A program made the position numbers and the translations under genes. Of a stretch of 64,000 nt of DNA, positions 34,111-45,980 are shown piece after piece; the first letter of the stretch is position 1, and the number at the start of each line of letters is the position of its first letter. The notes below the pieces were generated by a model, which worked only from the letters and a program-made list of their open reading frames with translations, ran no database searches and had not been told where the DNA came from. The stretch is from Laetiporus sulphureus 93-53 (taxonomy: Eukaryota > Basidiomycota > Agaricomycetes > Polyporales > Laetiporaceae). The DNA lies in assembly GCF_001632365.1 (NCBI RefSeq), contig NW_024468512.1, forward strand, positions 848,355 to 912,354, read 5' to 3'.

Positions 34111-37100
34111 TTAGAGGAAGAACATCCTGCCGATGATGCTATCAGCGGCCTGCTTGAAACTGGCCTTCCACTGCTCCAAAGGGAAGTCCATGTTGCTGCC
34201 GCCGCTCGCCGTCGTTGCCGCGTCCGAGTCCGCAAAGTGCATCTCCTCCTGGAAATGAAACTCTGCACGCGCGCAGACACGCTACAAGATGGCCATTCAG
34301 TCAACATGTCAGTTGCAATGTGGGTGAATAGACGTACGTCCGCATCTGCATTGAGAACCGAAGTCAGCGTGCGTCGTGTATAGTCCGATGAGATGACTCA
34401 CAGTAGACTGGTGCCGGGATGGATACCGAGCGAGTCGCGCTGGCGTAGACGTGGCACAGGTGGTAGGAGAACTCCTGATATTTGTCGACAGTCAACGCTG
34501 CGATCTCGTTCGCGAGGACGATATAATGACTCGGGCGGCTCGCTTGAGGATCATAATTAGTCAATTTGGTGAGCATGTCAGGAAAAATGACCGAAACTTA
34601 CTGCCAATAATACCACTGTGCGACTGGAGATAGAAATCAGGATACGCGGCATTGGTGATCTGATCGTCGACGATGAATCCTGCAGGACAATTGCCCGTCC
34701 TGTCTGCGCTTTGGCTGCAATGAAAGTATTAGTTACTTCGACAACAGGTGGCAATTGTTTGAGAAGGTCCCATACGGATTCTCGGGGAAGAACCGGATAT
34801 GGTGCCTGATATCTCAACTGTTCAGCATGTGCGGCCTGAGATGAATATGTTAGACTACCTCTTGCCGACGACGACGAACGCGATTTGGGGCTTCTTTGCG
34901 AATGCCTTGATGAGTTCCCTGTGACTTTCAGGCCCATACGATATCTGCATTTCATTCAGCGTATCTGAAAAATCCCTGAGATGAGCATACTGAGCGCAGC
35001 AGATAGAAATTGTGTACCATTGATCACGGCCACCTCCCTCTGCGCAACCTGCGCGTATTCTCCGTCGGAGACACCATCCCTGTAAAAGATGATACGCTCT
35101 GGTGGAGGGTTCTTGCGATCGGCAAAGTATTGTACTGCACTCTGTCAAAAGTGAGCAGACAATGATGAGATGGATAAGCAACACATACTGTCAGCATGCC
35201 TGGTAGATCTTCGATGATCTCTGTACGAGGCGCTTGTACGCTTGCAAAGGCACAGTAACGCGTGGCTTCCACATCATATGAGGCGACAAGGCTGGTAACA
35301 GAGGGGCGGTTGGTCACGCCAGGACCAGGATGTCCAACATCCATGCCTATAAGGATCAGTATAACAGGTTTGGCATTGTATATGAGTGCATTGATGTCTT
35401 ACCGACAACCATCGTTGGTGTCTCACGGGTGAAAATATCTTGTACTGTGGAGTTTACCCCGCCTAGCTTTGCATTGACCCTGTATGCATTAGTTTGTCAG
35501 CTGAGGAAAGAGTCAGGATGCAAAGAGGATGTACTTAAGAGCAACATTGTTGCAATATTGATCATTCGCTCTCTCCCATTTGCCTTCACGCTAGCCATGC
35601 AAATGAGTAAGATAGACACATCAAGGCAGTAACACGCAACCTACAATGCACTGTGTTGGGACTCCAACCTCCACATCTCCCCAGTGCTTCGCTTTCCTCC
35701 TGAACTCCGGGGCGTTGAATGGCAGCATGACAATCACTATTGATGGAGGAGCCCCCCCAAGACCTGCAACTGCTGTCTGTGCAGCTCTCATCAGTGACTT
35801 AAAGAAATGAATCAGCCAAAAGCAAACAGAAATGGTAGGTTTACTGACCCCTCCAACATCTGTAGTGTTCCCTGCAGCGATATAGGGAGGTCCTTCAACT
35901 GCTACGCCTGGAACAAATACGTGAATTTCAGTAGAACGGTGACACTAATAACGTGACTGCACCTAATTTTCTCAGATTCTCGGCGAGATTTTGTAGGAAT
36001 CTAATGCGCGCAGGATCGTTGGGTGCCTTGACATCGAACGTGACTACGGCCCAGGTCTTGACGGTCGCGGGTTTGGCGAGCTGATTGCCAACGACGTTCC
36101 ATGCGCCGCCACGGATGTTCTGTCACCGGCCATTTTTCAGTGATACGATTCACAGTAGAATGATGCAAACACACCGCATGTGATCTGCCGAAGATGACTC
36201 GTGGGACATTCAGGACTCTACCAGTTACTTTGAGGGGTTCAGGAGACACGGCCATCCCAGATTCTTGGATGAAGTCAGAGTTGTGATACTCAAGCAGTTG
36301 CTGCATGCGCAAGAAAGATGAGCTCAACACATGATGATGATGCATGAAAATCACTGACCGCCCCAGTCACACCCTGCCTGATTGCGTCTAGGCGCCTGTC
36401 AGGGCGCTGGGTTGCAAACCTGACGAATTCGCTCGTCAGAGCTTGAGGAATCTTTTTCTTGTATAGTTGGCCTGGCGCAATTTTGCAGACCTCTACAGGG
36501 AAGACTGCATCCTTTCCAATCCTCACTCCGAAAAGATCTGGGTATTGCAAGCGGAGGTTGTGTGCTTGCATGAAATGCGCCTTTCATGATATTGGTCAGT
36601 AAGTCTTCATCGTGAAGGAGTCATGCTCAACCTCAACAGTCATTTGCGAACCGTCTTTGTCAAATTGATATCGTCCAGCACGCGGAATAATGTCGCGGAT
36701 TGGACGGGGCCTGCCTCGTGGTGCAGTCTTGACAGTGACTTTGACATTCTTCAAGAAGCTTTTGAGCCTCCTCCAATCATGGCCGTTCTCCCTCAGCTCC
36801 CTAAGGTTCCGCGCATCTCTCCAGCCAAAGAACTGGAGAGTGGAGTTCAAAAGATCGCCTGCAGTATACCTACATTGGGTCAGATGACGGAATGACTCCT
36901 CATTACTATCAGCCTACACAAGTGCATTTGACACGTCAACATTGATAAGAAGCTTGTTCAACACTGGGCGCACGCTCCTGGTGATACGCAGGACAAGGTA
37001 AGTAGCCGTTAAGGCAATCAAGCATAAAATCTCACTGAAAGAGGCCCTTCCATGCACTCAGACCTCCACCAAGAGCCTTAGATTGGTAGTCAGTGTAAAA

Positions 37101-37859
37101 CGACTTAGCATCGAGAGCATAGCCGTGTTTCCTGTAATCAACCTGTGCAGTGTGCTCATGGAGAATTAGAGAAAACAACCGACATGTTCACGGCTTGGCG
37201 AAGGATGATTTGAACCAAGTTTACGGCCATAGTGTTGACATTCGCGTTGTTCGCCTGGGGTGCTATGAGCTGCTCAATGTCGCTAAACAAAAACACGTTT
37301 AAACCTCATGAACGGGCATAATGTAGGTAATAGACCTCGGCCGAATGATGGCAACATGCGTCAGCGTGACTTTGAAGACGCCACGACCAGGGTTCCTAGT
37401 TGGATCGCGTGACATATTCACTGTATACTATAGTCCGCATGTTAGTATGGCAATAAAGTCCCAAGTGCTGGTGCTACAAACTTCTCCCGTGAGGTTCACG
37501 GCCGTGACCCTCATGAACAGGTTGGCCCTGCCGTCATATGCGGCCCGGGATGTAAAGAGATGCGGGTTGCCCAGTTGCAACTTGTCGATGATTTCCGCGG
37601 CGCGTCGGGGGTTGTCGACCTTCGGCGCGATGACTGTAGGCAAGAGTTTACTGGAGGAGCATTGAACTCCGAATCATTGATACCTACCGACTAAAGGGTG
37701 TGGTTATAAAGCATGCAATCCATAGAATATCTACGGCTACTTACCATCATAGTGGTGATAAGTGGCGGAGGGCCGGCGCACGACCTCGAATGAGTTAGTG
37801 ATTACCCGCATGGGGCTGCCCAACCTCCCTCGTTGCATTGCGACTGCGACTGTGGCCAT
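34111..37859 (-). CDS. Argonaute (small-RNA-guided silencing nuclease)
   Basis: A gene of many exons. The N-terminus is MATVAVAMQRGRLGSPMRVI then TNSFEVVRRPSATYHHYD. After the N domain come the DUF1785/L1 block (LLNSTLQFFGWRDARNL) and the PAZ domain (AHNLRLQYPDLFGVRIGKDA, FPVEVCKIAPGQLYKK). The MID domain starts near 36.1 kb (TWAVVTFDVKAPND). PIWI has DVGHPGPGVTNRPSV, RTEIIEDLPGML, RIIFYRDGVSDGEY, FVVVGKRHHIRFFPEN, GNCPAGFIVDDQIT, QSHSG and TSRPSHYIVL. The catalytic tetrad is Asp (DVGHPG), Glu (EIIEDL), Asp (YRDGVS) and Asp in YYADRVCARAEF, where animal AGO2 has His. All four are present, so slicer activity is likely. It ends RMFFL at 34111. The exon giving the last catalytic Asp is only 8 nt (34345-34338). 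Cytosolic or nuclear; acts in RNA interference, possibly against transposons and viruses. Confidence 0.93.
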
Positions 37860-38180
37860 GATGGGGGGAAGATGGAGAGGATCAACTGCAAGGCTTGAGG
37901 GAAGCCCGGCAATATTTAACTGAACGCAATATGAAGTCCGACTTTCGACGACCGTTGAATATTGAACGGTTGAACAAGCACGGTACCGCCGCAGACGCGT
38001 CCCTGCGCGTCTTGATCACGTGATGGAGTCTATCGGGCGCTGTTCTCGAGCGAGACACTGGCCGACATCGCCGTGCATTTCTTTCCGCTGTTAGGCCCGG
38101 TGCCGTTCCAATCATCGACGATATTGTCTGCTTCACCCTGGTTGCTTGGCCATACCATTGCTTCTCGCTAGCCTCCTATT
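37860..38180. promoter_or_regulatory. Divergent promoter region, Argonaute / SFT2
   Basis: The 321 bp between two divergent start codons. It includes a short inverted pair around 37958-37976 (GTTGAATATTGAACGGTTGAAC). No TATA box was identified. Confidence 0.4.
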
Positions 38181-39064
38181 ATGGCTTCCAAAGGATGGTT
38201 CAATCTCGAGGCTGCGGCCGGCACCATGCCAGAGACACAGTTCTTCGAGGGTGATTCGGCGTTCAGCTTTCTCGGGCTCACGCGGACGCAGAGACTGTAT
38301 GGGTTCGTTGCATGGTGAGTCTCCAACTCAAAGCTATGGAGAATGCGGGTTGATGTCCAGCTGCTTCCGTGCTAAAACACTCTTACGCGCTGTGGCGGAT
38401 AGTCTGGCAGTTGGTTTTGTTATGAGTCTTATAGGAAGCATCCTGCTGTTTGTAGGTTTGCTGGCAACCTTCGCTGGTGAGTGTACACCCATATCAATAT
38501 GTTGGTTGTCTGACAATCGTTTTTCATGCCGTGCAGTACTGTACGTCATCGGGACTGTCATCTCTCTTATTGGGACAGGATTCCTGCTGGGGGTACGCCT
38601 CTAATGTCTGTGGACACCGCTTTCCATTATTGACGCACTCTCTGTGTCGTTGGTCAGTTCATGAAGCAGCTCAAGCTTGTGAGTTCCTAGAGAGATTGAT
38701 CTGCTTGGCAAAATTCGAGACCTGACGCCCGGTATAGATGTTTAAGCCAGTCCGAGTAGTGGCCACGATTGTTTTCCTTGGATCAATAGTGCTAGTGTTC
38801 ATTGGCGCATTCGTCATCGGTAGCGATGTGCGTACATCTGCCCTTTGCGAGAAGTCGCTTCCTATTCAACTGCTGACACATGTCCGCGCGCCTACGTTCC
38901 CCAGGTCCTCTCCATCAGTAAGTTGCTTTATTCATCAGTGCACACTTAATTCTGACCCTGTCTTAGTCTTCGTCATTATCGAATACCTCGCGTACACATG
39001 GTATACACTGTCGTACATACCCTACGCGCGGTCGGCGGTCCTCAAGGTGTTTGGAATGTCATGA
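38181..39064 (+). CDS. SFT2: Golgi vesicle-transport protein SFT2
   Basis: Spliced from ATG 38181. The N-terminus MASKGWFNLEAAAG is followed by GDSAFSFLGLTRTQRLYGFV, the cytosolic SFT2 signature. Four membrane helices follow: LAVGFVMSLIGSILLFVGLL, VLYVIGTVISLIGTGFLLG, VVATIVFLGSIVLVFIGAFV and FVIIEYLAYTWYTLSYIPYA. GFMKQLKLMFKPVR lies in the middle cytosolic loop. It ends ARSAVLKVFGMS. Sft2 is a tetraspan Golgi protein that assists fusion of retrograde vesicles with syntaxin Sed5. Introns are short (about 55-80 nt), and the length fits the family. Confidence 0.92.
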
Positions 39065-39555
39065 GTGTACACCAGGTACATTCTATGCAACGGCACTCTG
39101 TACCGGTGACGGCTGACTTCTTGGATTGTGTATGCTATGATGTGCAGCTATGACATATCGGGTCTCGGAGTGGACGCTTTGCATTTTGTCGCATATATTT
39201 TATTCGCTATCCGCTTGTCGTGCCTCGAGGTGAACACTGTCTGGTATCAGAGCTGTGTCGTGAAAGATTATACTGATTGAAGGGACGCAGATGAGTGTTG
39301 GATTCCTCAGTAACTGCGACACTGTTGCTGTCACGAAGCGATTACAAGTGCCTCTGCAGTGTTCAGGATATCCGCCAAGACGCAGCAACATCGCATGACA
39401 GGAAGTCATGCGGTGTTTTCGCGCACTGCTGTACATGGAATTGGTGCAGATACATATTAACAACTATCGGTACATCCACTGTCCCTTGATTCCTCTTCAC
39501 ACCAGCGCACTCTTCGACAGGACCACCGCACTTCAGTGGCTGACATGAATACAAC
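39065..39555. other. Intergenic between convergent genes
   Basis: About 490 bp of 3' flanks of SFT2 and glyoxalase II. T-rich around 39180-39210. No gene supported. Confidence 0.5.
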
Positions 39556-40620
39556 TCATCCGCGGAAGCTATTCTTCATATCGCGCAGCGCGCCCATGAT
39601 AGCGCTTTCCGTCTGCTCAAAGGTGGCCTTCCTACAATAATCGTGAGCAGTCACAAGGTCGTATCATGACTAACACATACTTAATGGGCTCGGTCGTTAA
39701 GCGCATGAAGGGATTCCACTCCTTCTCGTCTCCCAACGTCGTACGACCCGTCGTAACTTCGTTTTCGCTGACAATCTTCTCCAGCCTCTTGAGAGCTGGG
39801 TTCTCGGGATCCACAGACTTCGCGAAGGCGAGACTGCCCTTCGTGTACTCGTGTCCATTGTAGACGATCGTCTGCGGAGGCAGTTTCTCGAGGGACGAGA
39901 GGGCGGCATGCATGTCGGTGCCGTTGCCCTCGAAGAAACGGCCGCATCCTGCGATGAAGAGCGTGTCGCCAGTGAACACAGCGCCGGGATGCGAGGAAGA
40001 CGAGGAGGTCGCATAGTAGCAGATGGAGTCGCGGGTGTGGCACGGAGTTGCAAGGCACCTAGCGCAACGAATGGACAACTACTGCGTTGCGAAGTACAGA
40101 TTCACCCACTTTACGCGAATCGTGTCCCCAACAGTGAACTCTTCCTTGTCTTGTGCGATCTTGTTGACGGCCTTCACTTGCTGGCTTCCACCATAGATCG
40201 GCACGCCGGGGTAGGCAGAGGCCTGATGCGAGACGCTTAGTACCTGCGTAGCGCGCAGCTTACGCTAGCCCGAATGCACGTACAAAATCCTGGAATTTGC
40301 GTTCTAAACCTCGGCATAGACATAGAACGGCTTCGAGCGCGCACCTTATTTCCTCCAGCGTGGTCCATATGGTGGTGGGTCGTCAAATTTGCGACGATCT
40401 CTACACCGGCCTCCTGTGCCACCGCTTGCACCTTCGGTACGTCATACGGGTCGATCACTGCAGCCTTGCGAGAGGCCTCGTCGATGAGGAGGTAGGCATA
40501 GTTGTCCGCGCTGACTAGGACTGGTAGAACCTGCATTCTGATGGCAGTAGAGGATGCAAAGGAGCGAGCGAGAGGAGTGAGCCTTGGGATTGCGGGGCGT
40601 ACCAAGTGAGAGAGTAGCAT
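39556..40620 (-). CDS. GLO2: Hydroxyacylglutathione hydrolase (glyoxalase II)
   Basis: A metallo-beta-lactamase-fold enzyme. The start MLLSHLVRPAIPRLTPLARS then FASSTAIR looks like a mitochondrial presequence, before MQVLPVLVSADNYAYLLIDE. Initiation at the inner Met would give a cytosolic form. Metal ligands are in THHHMDHAGGN, in CHTRDSICYY, and in the conserved FTGDTLFIAGCGRFFEGNG. HEYTKGSLAFAKSVDPEN is the glutathione-side helix block. The C-terminus reads EQTESAIMGALRDMKNSFRG. The enzyme hydrolyses S-lactoylglutathione to D-lactate and glutathione, finishing methylglyoxal detoxification. An upstream in-frame ATG at 40653 is possible. Stop at 39556. Confidence 0.93.
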
Positions 40621-40904
40621 GAGAAAGCCCCGAGCCCAGAGACGCCCAAGCATGACACCAACACCTCGGTCATCAGTGGCTGATATCTCCTTGTGCCATG
40701 CGGTACAATGCACAACTACATTTGGGAGCGGGCTCTACCAACAACTTTGACGACGCTGGGAATGCTGACTGCCGGCCCATGTCGTTTGCATTGCATCAAT
40801 CATGCATACCGATGATAGAACGGTCGCTTCTCTCTCGGCGGCAAGATGTAGAGCCGATTATGGTGACCACTTGTTTTCTGACAAGATCATGGTGATGAGC
40901 GACC
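40621..40904. other. Short divergent intergenic stretch
   Basis: Probably promoter of glyoxalase II and upstream exons or leader of the membrane protein gene. No clear core element. Confidence 0.3.
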
Positions 40905-41837
40905 GTGGGCTGTTCGCAAGAGACACCGCCTCTTTGTTGGTGTACTCCACTCACAGATGGGCAGCCTTCCTCTGCTTCATCTGCTGCACTTGCCCTTGCG
41001 TCGTCCTTGGCAGCCGAATTGCCCTATTTGCAGTGCCTCTCATTTACGGCCATGCCCACTAATCCCGGTTTGACCCAATTTATGCCTCCGCGCAGGGTAT
41101 GTCCGTGTTGTGACTGGCTTGACTCGTTGGGATATATACTAAGTCTGCATCTCTGGTTGAAGCATTTTCCGCCACATTCGCCCGAGACAACTAACTCTTG
41201 TTCCTTGGAAAGTGAAGATGGATGTGGAACAACAACGCCTATACCGCCTGAGTCTACGTTGCCCAGCGAAACGACAGACATAACAAGCTCACCGTCTCTG
41301 TCGGACTCGTTGACATTCACTCCGAATTCATCTTTCCCCTCAATACCGGCCTCCACGTCTCTTTACCAGGTCCAGTCCACGTCCACGTCATACTCCGTTA
41401 CCTCAACGTCCTCGATAGTTTCTCAAACAGCATCGTCGTCCATCGCTCGTTCGCGCACGAACACCAGTGCGATCGCCGGCGGCGTTATCGGCGGGCTTCT
41501 CGCAGTACTCCTCCTACTCGGCCTGATCTTCCTCTGGTTCCGTCGCAGACGCAGAAATCGTGTCGCACCCTCCTCAGAGTTCCTGGCTGCTCGCGCCACT
41601 CCAGGCCTCCCAGATACGCCACATGCACAAATCCCGCTTGCGCGGCATGCGTCCATCGAGGACGAGCAGCCTCCGCCTCCATTTACCAGGGGTTCATACA
41701 GAGACCCGGTGTACGAAAAAGTGCGTGCCGCGCGGGTGCAGAGGCAGCAGTATGGGTTGTATGATCAGGATGGTATGGGCCCAGCTACGAGCTGGGAGAG
41801 GGACCAGAAGAGCGAGAAAAGTTTTTTGATCGAATAG
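40905..41837 (+). CDS. Ser/Thr-rich single-pass membrane protein; 5' end uncertain
   Basis: The C-terminal two thirds are clear. A Ser/Thr/Pro-rich ectodomain (SYSVTSTSSIVSQTASSSIA) is followed by one membrane helix, AIAGGVIGGLLAVLLLLGLI, and the stop-transfer RRRRRNR. The cytosolic tail contains PYEKVRAARVQRQQYGLYD-like sequence and ends SEKSFLIE. This layout is common in basidiomycete cell-wall-facing membrane proteins (Mid2/Wsc-like in shape, not in proven homology). The open frame at the left starts with GTG, so the true start is probably in an upstream exon. The segment 41100-41200 looks intron-like (donor GTATGTCC). Function unknown. Confidence 0.65.
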   Translation: MGCSQETPPLCWCTPLTDGQPSSASSAALALASSLAAELPYLQCLSFTAMPTNPGLTQFMPPRRVCPCCDWLDSLGYILSLHLWLKHFPPHSPETTNSCSLESEDGCGTTTPIPPESTLPSETTDITSSPSLSDSLTFTPNSSFPSIPASTSLYQVQSTSTSYSVTSTSSIVSQTASSSIARSRTNTSAIAGGVIGGLLAVLLLLGLIFLWFRRRRRNRVAPSSEFLAARATPGLPDTPHAQIPLARHASIEDEQPPPPFTRGSYRDPVYEKVRAARVQRQQYGLYDQDGMGPATSWERDQKSEKSFLIE

Positions 41838-42299
41838 TGGGAGCAATTAAATCTCAGTCTTAACAGAGGTCCATTTACATTACAGGAGTCTCGCTTCCTC
41901 GTTCACGGCCGTTCTCCGCGTCGATACGTTATGACGGACACTATCGGTACGCCCACTCCAAATAACGAGCGCTTCAGGTTACAATCCCCCTTTCCATGGT
42001 GCGCTACGGACTACTGCTAGACATAAGGTAGCAATATAGCAATACCGTTATTGTATAATACCGTTGTGGTTGATGGATTACCAGTTCGTGTCGTTTGTGT
42101 TAGTCTCGTCACAGGGAAACCCGTGGTACTCGTCGCCAAAAGGGAATACTCGTCAATCAAGGAAGGTAGACATGCATACAATGACGGTATGCGTGATCTA
42201 TGTAGTTACACAGGTCAGACCGCAACAGCTAATATATCATAGAAATGGTTTAAGCGTAAGATGCGGCGGCAACCTCGTAGCGACCAGAGACGGGTGATG
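41838..42299. other. Intergenic between convergent genes
   Basis: About 460 bp. AT-rich around 42030-42060; short overlapping frames only. Confidence 0.5.
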
Positions 42300-45001
42300 C
42301 TAGTCGCTGAGAATGGCTTGCACTACGTTCGCGACCCTCAGCTGCCGCAGGTCTGTATATGTCTACAGAATGAGTTCGACCATCTATCAAAAATCCTTCT
42401 ATGCCCACGATACAGCACAACGTACCTGTCCGCAACCGACGAAGATGATGGGCTGCCCGGTGACGTACGTCATTGATAGCGCAGCTCCAACCTAACCATC
42501 AGCACTCCCATCAGCAACTTGCCATGACCACAGCGAATGGAGACCACGGAAGCAGGCACGACGCACCTTATCATCTACGGTGTCCCACTTCGTGACAAGC
42601 ATCCCATCGATACCGCGTTCCTTACCACCAGATGAGGCAGAGAAATCACGCAAGGCACGATCGAACTTGGTCAGCTGGTCCACGGCCTCATTCCCCACAA
42701 GCGCCTCGCCGACGAAGATGATCTTGTCGGGATTGTTCACCGCCACAAGCTGCGAAAGCCCAAGCCCAATGAACCATGAAGCGTCAGGATGACGTGAGCT
42801 GTACACGAACCTTGGCAAGCGCGCGCATAAGGGGCTATGCGAGCCGGAAAATGAGATCTACGCATGTGCATGCTAGGTGCAGGACCATACCTCGTTGTCC
42901 TGCATTCGCCCTGCCGTGTCTATGAGAACGACGTCGAAGTCATTATCTCTGGCTGAAGGGAGCCAAAAAGTGAGATACGATATGTATGGGGAGACCACAG
43001 CGCCCGTCAACGTACCATACGCAATGGCTTCCCTCGCAATACCAGCAGCATCCTTGCCATACCCCCTCTCGTAGAGCTCCACACGAGCTTTGCTGTTAGT
43101 CGCTCCGCTCATCCCGAGCATGCTGAGGTTGCGTACATGGACACGGAGCTGCTCAACAGCACCGCTCCTGTAGTGCACGATTAGTGAAATAGCTGCACAG
43201 GTGAGCATTACGCCAGAGTCGTACCGGAATGTATCGCAAGCCGCGATCAAAACGCGCATGCCATTCTGGATCAACCAGAAACAGACCTTCGAGAGATTCG
43301 TGCTCTTGCCGACGCCATTGACGCCGACGAATGTGATGCTGTAAGGCATCCGCTGCTGCGAAGAAGGTAACGGCGATGACAGCTTCGTTCGGATAGAGAG
43401 CAGCAGGTCAGTCGACGTCTTCGGTGTCAGGATCCGCGTCAGTGAGTTTGATAGAGCCAAGCGAACTGCGGCATTGGTGGCTGCATGAAGAAGGTTCAGG
43501 ACTCGTTTCGAAATGCTAGAGACCATGCCGCATATGCTGACTTTGGAAACCGCCGACTTTCTTGCCCACAAGGCTTTCCCCAACGCCCTCGCAGACCTTA
43601 TCCGCGATGTCTTTCGCGACGTTCTTCTTCATGAGGTGCTGCTTCATGCCCTCAAGCACCGGCTTCAGGTCATCCTCCGCGAGCACCTTGGATCCGGTCA
43701 GACGAGCAAATAACGAGCCAAGAGCCCCAAGAGACCCAGCGCCTGAGGCAGCCTTCGAGCCCTGTGAACTGCTGTTCCTGATGACCTTAGATATGACATC
43801 GTCGGTGTTGTCCTCTCCGTGAGAGAATTCCCAATCTTTCACTTCGTACAGCCCATCCTGAGTACGCGTCCCCATGGAGCCATTGTCTACGAGAGCGGAG
43901 AGGTCTAGAGGCCCCTCCTGGCCATTCTTTTCGTAGCTGAAGTCGAGAGATGCCATGTCAGATTCAGACGGTGCCCCATCCCCCCATTTGCGCTGTACTT
44001 TCGTCTTATGCTTGCGCTTCGGGGTGTCAGATCTAATTAGTATACGTCAGTTGGGAAAAGAGAAGAGACACATCGATCACCGTACTCTGAGCCAGGGTGG
44101 CTCTCATGACCGCTGCCAGCATCTGAGCGCCCCCCACCACGTCTCCCTACCCGCCCTCCACGTCCGCGCAGGCGGTTTTTCAGTGCTTGTACGTTCCGCG
44201 CAATCTGTTCTTCGTCGATCGTTGTTGATCCAGACTGGGAGGGGACTGGATTGGATATCAGCGGATACGACGGGTTGTCACAGAGATGATCACTAACCGG
44301 TGCTGAGATCGTCTGACGGAGGGCTGGGTTCAATGACCGGCCGGGGTACCTTGCCTACGCGACCTTTTCGGTCCTTGGTCGTGTGAAGAGGGAACATAAC
44401 GCTGCTAAGGATCTCTATCGCTTACCTGAGCTGCTTTGTCTTCTAAACCCCTCAAGAGCTTGTCGAAGATTCCATCCCAGTTCTCAAACGCTTTCGCAAA
44501 GTCCCATGAAGCATCTATCCGACCCGGATCAGAGCTCGAAAGCTTGCTACTGCTGATAGCATGCAAGGAAGCGACGAAGGTGGCTAGAAACGGTTCAAAC
44601 AGCTTCACAAAAAGGGTCTTGAGTGCCGCGAGTAATTCGTCGACATAGGTTAACTGCAGAATGCGTTGGTATGCCACCTGTTTCTGTGTGTTAGAATTTG
44701 GGAGACAGGGAGATTCGTTGATAACACACCACAAAGATCAGTTCGAGGTCGTTGACAAAAGTCCATTTGACAGCATAGCCATCCTTCTCATACTTGTCCT
44801 CAGCTGTCCTGCCCTCAATCAGAGCCTCTCGGATTAGAGGATTGACGGGGGAAGTCGTCGCTGTTGTTGAGTGCGGTGCGGCAGGCATGAAAGAGCGCGA
44901 CCAGAGTATGATCCCACCTGTGGGGAAGCTGTAGCGATCGCGGGGTTGACATCCCGGGGAAAAGGCGTACCCTTGTGGGATATCGAGCAATAGTCTAGCA
45001 T
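42300..45001 (-). CDS. SRP101: Signal recognition particle receptor subunit alpha
   Basis: ATG 45001 starts MLDYCSISHKGGIILWSRSF across the first intron, the SRX domain that binds the beta subunit. NDLELIFVVVYQRILQLTYV and DELLAALK complete it. A charged linker follows (NRLRGRGGRVGRRGGGR, KRKHKTKVQRKWG). The N domain reads RLTGSKVLAEDDLKPVLEGM. The G domain shows G1 GVNGVGKSTNLSK, DTFRSGAVEQL, G3 DTAGRMQDNE, G4 TKWDTVDDK and G5-like GQTYTDLRQL. It ends VANVVQAILSD. The protein anchors ribosome-SRP complexes at the ER membrane and hydrolyses GTP together with SRP54. Roughly 650 residues, the normal size. Confidence 0.95.
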
Positions 45002-45980
45002 CTTGCAGCAATACACGTAGGTATTCTGTTGAGTTGTATGTGCGGCGTACGCTGTAGAGAAGAAAAAGAAGAGAGAGCAAGATACATTAGGCGTGGCGCG
45101 ATGAGCTGAGGGATGATTGTATCGCGTGGCACCGAAATCACATGTACTCTCAGACTCGAGAAGTGCCGCCAGATCTGCATACCCTAAATTTCAAACTTGA
45201 GTAGCCACTGTGAAAAACTATATATATCAATTATTTAACCTATATATCAAGCAAGGATTGTACAAGCGACACACAGAACATGGCACTGCCATAAACATGC
45301 TTGTGATTTCAGGAGCAGAAGGGTATATGACAGAATACTGCCATAGTATCTGGACAGCAACAATGAAAGGAAATGAAGGAATGAAATCTCAGAGACTGAG
45401 GTTGAATTGAGATGAGCTTTGACAGAGGACATCCAGCAGATGAAAAGATGGCAAAACAGATACTATGCATGATGCCACAGGGCATGGTGAAGACAAACAT
45501 CATGAAGTAGATCCGACAGCGACGAATTGAAGAACACGAAGGAATATAAATTGAACAACTCACAAAGAACAGAGAACGATAAGCCACCCTGAGCAAATAC
45601 TGCCAAACAGTGGAAAGCGCCCGGCGGTCATTTCGAGGCTGAGAGCCTTGCTCTGGCGAGCAAGGGACGATGTATACAAGCAGAAAAAGAGGAATTCGCC
45701 AGTTCAAAATCATTCCAATTTTACGTGTACACGCTACAACTTGAGATTTCAACTATATGCTGTGACAAGAAAGTACAGAACCCGATCCCTACATTGAACG
45801 TGTGAGACGTGAGTAAATCGTAGCAAGGCTAGCTTGCGAGACATCAGCATGGGCGGCGTGCATACAAGTAGCATCACCGGCAGTAAGTCAAAGCGGGGCA
45901 CATGTTCCTAGCTTACTTTCACGGCGAGTATCGTAGCGAGAATCAACGAGCCTGGTGACACGCGTAGCAGTCATTGAAAA
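45002..45980. other. AT-rich intergenic block between EDC4 and SRP receptor
   Basis: About 980 bp, with an AT-rich, purine-biased part at roughly 45190-45780 that differs from the GC-rich flanks. It holds two copies of a CTATATATCAA-like element at 45217-45250. Frames on both strands have no family resemblance. It includes the promoter of the SRP receptor gene. Confidence 0.5.

Noticed and set aside
34680..34740. 22-nt intron in Argonaute (GTAACT...TTGCAG)
   Set aside because: A normal intron of about 65 nt with the upstream donor GTATGG joins FFPEN-P to SADRTGNCPAG in frame and matches the family better.
45309..45752. Minus-strand Cys-rich hydrophobic frame of 147 residues in the AT-rich island
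   Set aside because: Composition follows from the AT-rich, purine-biased opposite strand; no signal peptide, spacing pattern or family fits.
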